Shown: positions 5,833-11,742 of the stretch, piece after piece
How positions within the stretch are numbered: position 1 is the first letter of the stretch
Layout of the letters: every line of letters starts with the position of its first letter
NCBI GenBank assembly: GCA_029777145.1
Contig: JAKOSS010000284.1
Location: 1-11,742 of the forward strand
Reading direction: 5' to 3'
Source of the DNA: Acidobacteriota bacterium
GTDB lineage: Bacteria; Acidobacteriota; Blastocatellia; Pyrinomonadales; Pyrinomonadaceae
Length of the DNA stretch: 11,742 nucleotides
The notes under the pieces: generated by a model
The model's input: only the letters and a program-made list of their open reading frames with translations
Databases searched by the model: none
What the model was told of the DNA's origin: nothing
Position numbers and translations under genes: made by a program

Positions 5833-6270
5833 ATGGACAATTTTTTTTCATCTGGCGAAGAACAATTTTCATCGACCCGGTTATTGCTCGATCGACTCGA
5901 AAAAGCGATTGAGAATTTAACCTACATCAGCGAGACGGATTCCGAAATCGTTGCATTTTCGACCGACGGAAAAAACGGTGAGGCGCCGTTCGGGAATTTG
6001 ATAGCGGAACTCGGGTTGCCGTCTGACTCTCCGGTCGTCGAGCGCGAGTTCGGACAATTCTTCGGCCGCCTGACGCGAGTTTTCGAAGGCGCCAACGAGC
6101 GCGCAAAACTGTCTGCCGAGCGCTTTGCAAAACTCCGGGAACTGCTTGACCGAAACCTGAAGGATATCCGTGTGATCGTGATCGGAACGGTCCGCGTCAC
6201 GATCGTCGTCGCCGGTTACGACATCGAAGGCGCTTTCACCGGCGTTCGGACTTCTGCCGTCGAAACGTAA
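5833..6270 (+). CDS. NuiA-family nuclease inhibitor homolog
   Basis: This 145-residue cytosolic protein has no signal peptide or membrane segment. It resembles the Anabaena nuclease A inhibitor NuiA, which plugs the active site of the sugar-non-specific nuclease NucA. From memory of NuiA, four stretches align: LTYISETDSE (29-38) with the FMSESE region; FGQFFGRLTRV (73-83) with the SFFSRAT region; FAKLRELLDRNLKDIRV (98-114) with FQKLLEVIKSNLKNPQV; and the end TGVRTSAVET with GISTKVVET. Glu34 aligns with NuiA Glu24 and the terminal Thr145 with Thr135, the residues reported to reach the nuclease metal site. The protein starts with about ten extra residues. No nuclease gene is seen in this window. 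The Shine-Dalgarno sequence is weak (GAGG about 16 bases upstream), so an internal start is possible. The gene is transcribed away from dnaA across the origin region. Confidence 0.78.
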   Translation: MDNFFSSGEEQFSSTRLLLDRLEKAIENLTYISETDSEIVAFSTDGKNGEAPFGNLIAELGLPSDSPVVEREFGQFFGRLTRVFEGANERAKLSAERFAKLRELLDRNLKDIRVIVIGTVRVTIVVAGYDIEGAFTGVRTSAVET

Positions 6271-6271
6271 A

Positions 6272-6300
6272 GATCCGCGGAGCGTTTGGCGCCGCGGATC
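6272..6300. terminator. Hairpin between convergent genes, possible terminator
   Basis: GATCCGCGG (6272-6280) and CCGCGGATC (6292-6300) form a perfect 9-bp stem around an 11-base loop. It begins two bases after the NuiA-like stop and lies 25 bases past the stop of the DUF2807 gene on the other strand. On the minus strand it is followed by TTTACGTTT, on the plus strand by no T run, so it is a weak terminator that favours the minus-strand operon. Confidence 0.5.
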
Positions 6301-6324
6301 GCACACAGACCGATTCTCTTGATC

Positions 6325-7023
6325 TTAACTACCGGAAACCGAACTCGCGCCCGAGACGCTGCGTTCGACGTTCTGCGGATTGCCGCTGTAGTTGACGCGG
6401 CTCGCACCCGAAGCTTCGGCCTTCAGATCGCCGGTAACGGAGACGCTGGCATGACATGCGCCGCGGGCCTCGACTTCGGCGTTGACCGACTTGAGCTCGG
6501 AAGCATCGAGTTTTGATGCGCCGGCCAGATCGACGTACAGATCTTTCGTCTCGCCGCTCGCGACGACCTTCGACGCGCCTTTCGACTCGATTCTCAATGA
6601 TTCGTTCTTGACGTTTGACAGTTTCGCGGTCGAAGCGCCAGAAACGTCGAGACTTTCGATATCGGGAGCAGCGATCCGGATGACGATCCGACCGCCTGTC
6701 GAGAATCTCTTGGAGTTGCTGATCTCGAGCGTGTCGCCGTGAAGTTCCGTCTTCACGAACTCAACGAGATTGTCGTCGCCCTGAACTTCAACCGAAAAAT
6801 CTTTCTGCGCCACGACCTCGATGTCGTAAGCGCCGCCGGCGTCGATCTTCGAAAAGCCGCTGATCTCGCGTTTCTGCGTGACGATGTTGCCTGATCCTCT
6901 GACACGTCCGAAATCGAACGAGAACTTAACAAGCGGTGAAAGTTTGCCGAACGAAAAGACATTGGCGAATGCAATTCCGACGACAACCGCTGCAATAAAA
7001 ATTAGGATGCCGAATTTCTTCAT
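6325..7023 (-). CDS. Membrane-anchored DUF2807 (GIN domain) protein
   Basis: This 232-residue protein has one N-terminal hydrophobic segment (about residues 4-24), either an uncleaved anchor or a signal sequence, and then an exported DUF2807/GIN domain. The typical start of that domain, ISGFSKIDAGGAYDIEVV, is at 54-71. After it, small turns of the type xGAS recur at about 129, 149, 168, 188, 206 and 225, every 18-20 residues, as expected for the coils of a beta-helix. ATG 7023 is chosen over an in-frame ATG at 7053 because GGAGGT lies just upstream and the protein then begins MKKFGILIF. The function of the family is unknown; it is often described as a putative surface or auto-transporter-like adhesin domain. 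It is last in the minus-strand gene block, 81 bases after a paralog that has a lipobox. Confidence 0.88.
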   Translation of the reverse strand: MKKFGILIFIAAVVVGIAFANVFSFGKLSPLVKFSFDFGRVRGSGNIVTQKREISGFSKIDAGGAYDIEVVAQKDFSVEVQGDDNLVEFVKTELHGDTLEISNSKRFSTGGRIVIRIAAPDIESLDVSGASTAKLSNVKNESLRIESKGASKVVASGETKDLYVDLAGASKLDASELKSVNAEVEARGACHASVSVTGDLKAEASGASRVNYSGNPQNVERSVSGASSVSGS

Positions 7024-7104
7024 TAGTACCTCCGGGATGGATAAATTAGCCAAAAGCCAGAACGGTTTCGGGATCCAAAAAGTTCGGCAGAATTTCGCGG
7101 TCGA

Positions 7105-7746
7105 TTATTTTTGTCTGACTTCACCCGCGCCGGTGATGTTTTGCACGACTTCTTTAGGTTTGGAAAGGTAGAAGATGTTGCTCGCGCCGAGCGATTCAGC
7201 ATCGAGTTTCCCGGCGACGTCGAGCGTCACATTGCTCGCGCCGGTGCATTTCACGGAAGCGTTCTCGGACATGAGTTTCTCGGCGTCGATCGTACTCGAA
7301 CCGATGGCCGACGCGACGAGCTGCGAAGTCCGTCCGCTTGCGATCAGGCTAGACGATCCCGCCGCTTGCAGTTTCATCGAATCAGCCGTGATACCGGTGA
7401 CGCTCGCGGTCGTCGCGCCCGAGACGACGAGAGCATTCAATTCCGGCGTCGTGATCTTGATCCGCGGACGGTTCGATCCGTCGATCTTGTTCGAAGTCCT
7501 GATCGTCAGCGTTTCGCCGTCGGATTTTGTCGAGAGTTCCTTGAGAAGCGCGCTTTCTCCTTCGACCGTGATCGAGTATTCGCCGCCGACCGTTACGACG
7601 AGTTCCATCGTCCCTCCGGCATTGATCTCGCGGAAGCCGAACTGAGGCCGCGTTTCGGTCGTGTATTTCGTGTCAGCCGCCGGACCCGGGTTCTGGCATG
7701 AGACGAGCAGCAATGCGAAGAGGAGGATGACGATGCGATTTTTCAT
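7105..7746 (-). CDS. DUF2807 (GIN domain) lipoprotein
   Basis: This 213-residue protein is a paralog of the next gene in the operon. It starts MKNRIVILLFALLLVSC, a lipoprotein signal peptide with lipobox LVSC (Cys17), so the mature protein should be lipid-anchored. The DUF2807 domain begins near FGFREINAGGTMELVV (36-51), and the xGA/xGS turns recur at about 110, 130, 149, 169, 187 and 206, again near 19-20 residues apart. The ATG at 7746 lies 8 bases after the DUF445 stop codon, and an AAGG-type ribosome-binding sequence (GAAAAGGC) directly precedes it, so translation is probably coupled. No enzyme motifs are visible. Confidence 0.9.
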   Translation of the reverse strand: MKNRIVILLFALLLVSCQNPGPAADTKYTTETRPQFGFREINAGGTMELVVTVGGEYSITVEGESALLKELSTKSDGETLTIRTSNKIDGSNRPRIKITTPELNALVVSGATTASVTGITADSMKLQAAGSSSLIASGRTSQLVASAIGSSTIDAEKLMSENASVKCTGASNVTLDVAGKLDAESLGASNIFYLSKPKEVVQNITGAGEVRQK

Positions 7747-7754
7747 GCCTTTTC

Positions 7755-9359
7755 TTACGAGAAGTAACCGGCGAATTTCAGATAATCGAGAAATGATTGG
7801 ACGACCCCGATGATCAGCCCGAAGAACGCTCCGAACAGTTCGATCGTTCGCAAATGTTCCTTCGCGACTGAGAGGATCAGCGACTCGAGTTTCTCGACCG
7901 GGTAGCGGTTGATCTTTTCGCGGACAACTCCGCCGACGTCGAACTCATTGATCGCCTCCGGCAGTTTCTCTTTCGCCGCCGAAATGATGGTTTCGGTCAG
8001 CGACTTTCCGGTTCGCCTCACCTGATCTTCCGAAATGTGATTCGACAGACGTCCGATCGGCCGTGACAGAAACCCTTCGATCTGATTCGCGAGGACGGAG
8101 TTGATGATGTTGGTCGTTTCGTCTTTCGAGAGAATTCCGAGCAATCCCTTCGAGAGCATCCGTTTCAATTTGAACTCGGCTTCAGGGTGAACCGTGTTCA
8201 GGATCGCGCCGATGCTGTGCGGACGGACTCGCTCGAGAGTTTCCCGGAGATACTCGGCGATCGAGTTCGTCATCGCATCGCCCTGGAGGATCGTGATAAC
8301 GCTCTTGAAGACCTGCGCCTTGAGACGTTCCAGTTGATCGGGCGCGATCCGGCCGATCAGCGCCGGCAGCGGTTTTGACAGCGCATTGTCGAGAGTCGAG
8401 TCGAGAAACGCCTTTGCTTCGACCGCGAAAAAATCGCCGCGCAGGGTTTCCTCGATCCGTCGCGGCAGACTTTCGTTGACAAGGTCGTCGACGTCTTTGA
8501 GCAAATTTTCGCGTGAGACGAAGATCTTTTTGAAGAACGGAAGATTCTCGTAGTAGGCGTGGACCTCCTTCTTGATCAGCGCACTTATCTGGGTCCGGGT
8601 TCGTTCGGCGGTCGCGAGTTCCGTCAGTTCGTGGACGATCGGCTGGATCTGTTCGCCGGCCTTTTCTTTGAGCAAAAGAATCGATTCGTCGGTGAAGAGA
8701 CTGCGAAGCGGCGTATCGATCGTCGTCAGGTCGTCGATCCGTCGGCCGAGAAATTCTCTGATCTTCTGCTCGAAAGTTTCTGATCGCAGCGCTTCCCGGA
8801 TCCGTTCAAAGAGAAATTCGAATACCTTGTCGAAATTCTCGTGATCGATGACGTCGTTCATCCGCTGCGACATGACCTCGTCGACGCGCCGGTCGACGAA
8901 AGTCCGGATCGAATCGATCGTCTCCTCGCTCGCGAGTACGTCTTCGATATGTTCGGCAATTCTGAGTTGAAGAGTCGAGATCGCGTCGAGAATCGGTTCA
9001 CGCACGTTCGCCGGCAACGCCTCGATCAGTGAAGGATAGTTTTGGGAGATGATGTCCTCGGTGTACGAGTCGACCATTCCCTGAATCTTCTTTCTGAGGA
9101 ATTCCTTTCCAAAAAGTTCTTCGACGATCGTTTCCTGCGAGACCAGTTCTTCGCCGACGGCCTTGCCGATCGCGGTTGCGAGACGCTCGCGGTGGCGCGG
9201 GACCATTCCCTGCGGGAAGATCGTCAGTCCGAATATTTTAACCGGATGGCGCGGCCTGAAGAGCATCCTGACGGCGAGCCAGGCGCCGAAGTATCCATGA
9301 ACGGTCGCGAATGTGATGAGTAAGAGTACCTGGATCCAATTTTGCTGCAGGTAGTCCAT
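7755..9359 (-). CDS. DUF445 family membrane protein
   Basis: This 534-residue protein has the DUF445 layout: an N-terminal membrane segment (about residues 7-30, WIQVLLLITFATVHGYFGAW), then the conserved AVRMLFRPRHPVKIFGLTIFPQGMVPRHRERLATAIGKAV (about 31-70). A long, charged, probably helical region of several hundred residues follows, with many repeated helices, and a C-terminal membrane segment (about 508-530, LFGAFFGLIIGVVQSFLDYL). Both ends in the membrane with the middle on one side is typical of the YheB/YjiN group, whose function is poorly known. The ATG at 9359-9357 overlaps the TGA of the upstream gene (TGATG), so translation is coupled; an in-frame TTG one codon earlier is less likely. 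Co-transcription with the lipoprotein gene suggests an envelope role. Confidence 0.9.
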   Translation of the reverse strand: MDYLQQNWIQVLLLITFATVHGYFGAWLAVRMLFRPRHPVKIFGLTIFPQGMVPRHRERLATAIGKAVGEELVSQETIVEELFGKEFLRKKIQGMVDSYTEDIISQNYPSLIEALPANVREPILDAISTLQLRIAEHIEDVLASEETIDSIRTFVDRRVDEVMSQRMNDVIDHENFDKVFEFLFERIREALRSETFEQKIREFLGRRIDDLTTIDTPLRSLFTDESILLLKEKAGEQIQPIVHELTELATAERTRTQISALIKKEVHAYYENLPFFKKIFVSRENLLKDVDDLVNESLPRRIEETLRGDFFAVEAKAFLDSTLDNALSKPLPALIGRIAPDQLERLKAQVFKSVITILQGDAMTNSIAEYLRETLERVRPHSIGAILNTVHPEAEFKLKRMLSKGLLGILSKDETTNIINSVLANQIEGFLSRPIGRLSNHISEDQVRRTGKSLTETIISAAKEKLPEAINEFDVGGVVREKINRYPVEKLESLILSVAKEHLRTIELFGAFFGLIIGVVQSFLDYLKFAGYFS

Positions 9360-9742
9360 CAAAATATCTGAAATCCCTTCGAACGAATACAGAAATCCGA
9401 GAATTCCTTAAGCCAGTCAAAACTCGCCGAATAGTTTTTCCACTGTTCGTCCGTGTCTCGGTAAAGTGTCCCGTCATCGGGTTGATCGGTGATCGTCAGA
9501 TCGGCAAAGATCCGTTTGTTCGGCGAGAGTTTCGGCAGGATCTCGTCGCGGATCTTCTCGCCGATGGTCTGCGCGTCGTCACGATCGATCTTGAATCCCG
9601 TGGCGTTGTACGACATCTGTCTGATCTTGCCGTCGCTGATCAGATCAAAACTCTTGATGATCTCGAGGGCCGTCTTCCATTGCCATACGTTCGCCTGAAA
9701 CTCAAAGTTTTCAGAACTCAGATCCATCAACGTGAAACTCAT
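9359..9742 (-). CDS. Conserved-looking hypothetical protein, 127 residues
   Basis: I do not recognise this family. The protein has no signal peptide or membrane segment, so it should be cytosolic. Visible are a Trp-rich amphipathic opening (FQANVWQWKTALEIIKSFDLI, about 15-35), a central mixed stretch with TGFKIDRDDAQTIGEKIRDEILPKL (about 48-72), an acidic loop TDQPDDGTLYRDTDEQW (about 85-101), and an aromatic end YSASFDWLKEFSDFCIRSKGF. ATG 9742 has GGGAG seven bases upstream. Its stop overlaps the DUF445 start (TGATG), and a possible promoter lies just upstream at 9771-9799. The overlap makes it very likely a real gene despite the unknown function. Confidence 0.75.
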   Translation of the reverse strand: MSFTLMDLSSENFEFQANVWQWKTALEIIKSFDLISDGKIRQMSYNATGFKIDRDDAQTIGEKIRDEILPKLSPNKRIFADLTITDQPDDGTLYRDTDEQWKNYSASFDWLKEFSDFCIRSKGFQIF

Positions 9743-9770
9743 TTGCGCACTCCCGGTCAGTTGTTGAAAA

Positions 9771-9799
9771 ACTACAAAGAAATGCTAAACGCCGTGCAA
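9771..9799 (-). promoter_or_regulatory. Possible internal promoter for the 127-aa/DUF445/DUF2807 genes
   Basis: On the minus strand, TTGCAC (9799-9794) and TGTAGT (9776-9771) are separated by 17 bp. They lie in the 74-base gap after the DHH gene, which has no visible terminator. The -10 is poor, so the genes may also be read from upstream. Confidence 0.3.
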
Positions 9800-9816
9800 G
9801 GTCGAAGTCAACGAAA

Positions 9817-10779
9817 CTAGTCGGTGTCGAAGCTGAGCAATTCAACGATCTCGGCGGCATATCGCTTTCCGGCTTCGACGTCTTCAGGGCGGAGCGATAC
9901 CGCCCCGACGACCGCGTGTCCGCCGCCGCCGTATCTTTCACAGATCTCCGCGATGTTGTGCAGGCGCGGCCGCGGCGACCATGGATTTGAGCCGACCGAG
10001 ATCTTCGTCCTAAAGTGACTTCTGGTGACCGAAACGTTGTAGGTGGTCTGCGGGTAGAAATAGTAGGGGATGAACTTGTTGTAACCGTCGATGTCCGTGT
10101 CGGTGAGATCGAAAAAAACAACGCCTTTCGAGTAGACCGCGCGTTCCTTGATCAATTCCACCGTTTCCCAATGTCGCTTGAGGATCGGTTCGAGCCGTTC
10201 CTGTATCTCGGAGCTTTCGAGTATCTCGTCGAGCGACTTTTCCGTCAGCGACCTGATTATCCGTTCGACGAATTTCGGATCCTTTTCGCCCTCGATCACC
10301 TGCATCAGCTTGAGTGCGGACGACCGCAGTTCGACGCACTGCGCCGGTGATTCGTAAAGCGCGCCGTCGATGATGTGCGCCCAGTGAATCAATTCCGCCA
10401 TCGATTCGTCCTCGAAGCCGAACTTTTCTTTGGCGATTCGCGCGATGAATTCGCAGCAGGACTTGCTCGTCGTATCAAGAAACTTTTTGCCGGATTCGTC
10501 AGCGTTGAAGTGCGCTTCGTCTTCTTTGGTCAGAAACGCGGATTGGTGATGGTCAAACCACCACGTGAGTCGCGGATCGGGCGAGTACTTGAAATCGACG
10601 ATCGCGTTCTCGTCGCCGTCGAACTGATCCGCGTCGAATGCGTTTCCGGCGCGGTGCATCGTCGGCGTATACGCGATATCGGCTTCGGCGTCGACGGTCG
10701 AGCGATAAAACTTCGTGAAAAAGGCAGCGGACGAGACGCCGTCAAAGCAATTTCCGTGATAAAGAATTCGTAGTTTCAT
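9817..10779 (-). CDS. DHH-family phosphoesterase
   Basis: This 320-residue cytosolic enzyme belongs to the DHH/DHHA1 phosphoesterases, metal-dependent enzymes that hydrolyse short oligonucleotides, cyclic dinucleotide products or related phosphoesters. Motifs in order: YHGNCFDGVSSAAFF (7-21, with His8 and Asp13), IVDFKYSP with Asp62, WWFDHHQS with Asp76-His77-His78 (the DHH motif), AHIIDGA with Asp138, and the DHHA1 glycine motif RYGGGGHAVVGAVSL (282-296). The first motif is the HGNCxDG form rather than the HxDxDG of NrnA, so NrnA or pAp phosphatase activity should not be assumed. ATG 10779 gives the right N-terminus (MKLRILYHG); its ribosome-binding sequence is weak. It lies 74 bases upstream of the hypothetical/DUF445 genes and diverges from the acetyltransferase gene. 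Confidence 0.9.
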   Translation of the reverse strand: MKLRILYHGNCFDGVSSAAFFTKFYRSTVDAEADIAYTPTMHRAGNAFDADQFDGDENAIVDFKYSPDPRLTWWFDHHQSAFLTKEDEAHFNADESGKKFLDTTSKSCCEFIARIAKEKFGFEDESMAELIHWAHIIDGALYESPAQCVELRSSALKLMQVIEGEKDPKFVERIIRSLTEKSLDEILESSEIQERLEPILKRHWETVELIKERAVYSKGVVFFDLTDTDIDGYNKFIPYYFYPQTTYNVSVTRSHFRTKISVGSNPWSPRPRLHNIAEICERYGGGGHAVVGAVSLRPEDVEAGKRYAAEIVELLSFDTD

Positions 10780-10856
10780 AGGAAGTCCCGATTAAACACG
10801 GCAAAACATTTTAAGGTAGTTTCTGGGTTAAGGTTCGTCAAGCGCGTCGCCGCGTT

Positions 10857-10891
10857 TTGTCAGGCGCCGGCAATCCAAGATAATCGGAGCG
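10857..10891 (+). promoter_or_regulatory. Promoter of the N-acetyltransferase gene, apparently leaderless
   Basis: TTGTCA (10857-10862) and GATAAT (10879-10884) are 16 bp apart, and each differs from consensus by one base. Transcription would start about seven bases after the -10, at or next to the GTG start codon at 10891. No usable Shine-Dalgarno sequence is present at a normal distance; the GGAG at 10886-10889 is only one base from the GTG. Confidence 0.55.
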
Positions 10892-11652
10892 TGGAGATCG
10901 GAAAGTATCTGGAAAAGATCGCAGTCGCAGCCGGGGACGCAACCGCGGATCTGGATGGATTGCGATTGCTTCAGCGAAGCCATCTGCTCAGTGTTCCGTT
11001 CGAGAACCTCGACATCCACTGGCGGCGGCCGATCGTTCTCGACCCGGAAAAGTTCTTCGCGAAGATCGTCGCCAGGCGCCGCGGCGGCTTTTGTTACGAG
11101 CTCAACGGCATGTTCAACGAACTGCTCCGCGCGATCGGTTTTCGTACCCGGCTGGTCTCGGCGCGCGTCAGCGATCGCCACGGCGGATTCGGACCCGAGT
11201 TCGATCACCTCGCGATCATCGTTACGATCGGCGAGCGCGAGTTTCTGACGGACGTCGGATTCGGAGATTTCGCCGCCGAACCGTTGTCGCTCGTACCCGA
11301 TGTCGAACAGGAAGATACGAACGGCGTCTATGTTATTCAACGAGACGGCGCCGGCTCGTTCGAGGTCGTGAAAAAGTCGACCGACGGATTCGACAGCGAG
11401 TACGTTTTCGGTCTGGACGGCCGTGACCTTAGTGAGTTTTCCGATATGTGCGAGTTTCATCAAACGTCGCCCGATTCGCATTTCACCCGCGGCAAACTCT
11501 GCTCGATCATGACCGTTGATGGACGCAAAACCCTGACCGATAGCAAGTACATCGTATCGGCCGCCGGCGCGCGCACTGAAACCGACGTTGAAACTCCGGC
11601 GATGTTCGACGAAATTCTCCTTCGGGAGTTTCAGATTGCACGCGATTCCTGA
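10891..11652 (+). CDS. nat: Arylamine N-acetyltransferase
   Basis: This 253-residue cytosolic enzyme transfers an acetyl group from acetyl-CoA to arylamines, hydrazines or related acceptors. The catalytic triad is intact: Cys68 in RRGGFCYELN, His106 in EFDHLAI and Asp121 in LTDVGFGD, which aligns with Cys69, His107 and Asp122 of the Salmonella enzyme. VPFENLDIH (35-43) is the other family signature, and the length is slightly below the usual 270-280. The GTG start at 10891 gives MEIGKYLEKI, which matches the family N-terminus, and no other start codon fits upstream. It diverges from the DHH gene and is followed after 19 bases by purM on the same strand, so the two may share the promoter at 10857-10884. 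The natural substrate is not evident from context. Confidence 0.95.
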   Translation: MEIGKYLEKIAVAAGDATADLDGLRLLQRSHLLSVPFENLDIHWRRPIVLDPEKFFAKIVARRRGGFCYELNGMFNELLRAIGFRTRLVSARVSDRHGGFGPEFDHLAIIVTIGEREFLTDVGFGDFAAEPLSLVPDVEQEDTNGVYVIQRDGAGSFEVVKKSTDGFDSEYVFGLDGRDLSEFSDMCEFHQTSPDSHFTRGKLCSIMTVDGRKTLTDSKYIVSAAGARTETDVETPAMFDEILLREFQIARDS

Positions 11653-11671
11653 CAAACTGAACGTGAAGATT

Positions 11672-11742
11672 ATGGCCAATTCGATTTCATATTCCGACGC
11701 CGGCGTTTCGATCGACAACGCCAACATCGCCGTCGCCAAGAT
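11672..11742 (+). CDS. purM: Phosphoribosylformylglycinamidine cyclo-ligase (AIR synthetase), N-terminal fragment
   Basis: Only 23 codons are in the window, and the gene continues past the right edge. The fragment includes SISYSDAGVSIDNANIAVAK, which matches the conserved PurM start (SLSYKDAGVDIDAGNALV in E. coli). PurM closes the imidazole ring in purine synthesis. The ATG at 11672 has only a weak GAAG ribosome-binding sequence; a GTG three codons upstream (11663) is an alternative start. It lies 19 bases after the acetyltransferase stop, so co-transcription is likely. Confidence 0.82.
   Translation, partial: MANSISYSDAGVSIDNANIAVAK

Noticed and set aside
7024..7053. Earlier in-frame ATG for the second DUF2807 protein
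   Set aside because: The ATG at 7023 has a GGAGGT sequence at the right distance, and the protein then starts with a normal MKKF export sequence.
10828..11739. Minus-strand open frame (303 codons) opposite the acetyltransferase
   Set aside because: It is the complement of a gene with an intact catalytic triad; the product shows no domain and no ribosome-binding site was noted.
1..11742. CRISPR arrays, insertion sequences, tRNA or rRNA genes
   Set aside because: I saw no regularly spaced direct repeats, transposase motifs, terminal inverted repeats or recognisable RNA genes on reading the window.

Overview
This window is a chromosomal replication-initiation locus from a mid-GC bacterium. It carries dnaA and dnaN side by side, with two non-coding stretches full of DnaA-box-like sequences. 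The signal-bearing secreted and lipoprotein genes, the GIN-domain (DUF2807) paralogs and the gene content would fit an Acidobacteriota-like organism. That placement is an inference from general impression only; no rRNA or other firm taxonomic marker is present.

Layout. Left edge, + strand: the 3' end of an amidohydrolase (1-462), then a LarA-type nickel-pincer racemase homolog (479-1741). Then, on the - strand, a small secreted protein (1792-2316) with its own promoter and a UUCG-loop terminator. The origin block follows, read right to left: dnaA (5397-3997), a 328-bp intergenic region, dnaN (3668-2487) and a strong terminator. The dnaA-dnaN gap holds a textbook basal unwinding arrangement: tandem DnaA boxes, a short C-rich spacer, TAG-type DnaA trios, then AT-rich DNA. 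A second box cluster with AT-rich DNA lies upstream of dnaA. The octamer TTTCCACA (either strand) occurs nine times between 3754 and 5713 and I saw it nowhere else by eye.

Divergent from dnaA is a small + strand gene (5833-6270) recognisable as a NuiA-type nuclease inhibitor. Next comes a - strand block, reading right to left: a DHH-family phosphoesterase (10779-9817), an unrecognised 127-residue protein (9742-9359), a DUF445 membrane protein (9359-7755), a DUF2807 lipoprotein (7746-7105) and a second DUF2807 membrane-anchored protein (7023-6325). Tight spacing, including a TGATG stop/start overlap and an 8-base gap, suggests that at least the last four are co-transcribed and envelope-related. 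On the right, + strand, an arylamine N-acetyltransferase (10891-11652) with an apparently leaderless promoter is followed after 19 bases by the first 23 codons of purM, which runs off the window.

The points most worth a second look are: the origin architecture with its non-canonical TTTCCACA boxes together with a D-to-H change in the DnaA DNA-binding signature; the NuiA homolog beside the origin; the internal insertion in the sliding clamp; and the leaderless acetyltransferase promoter.
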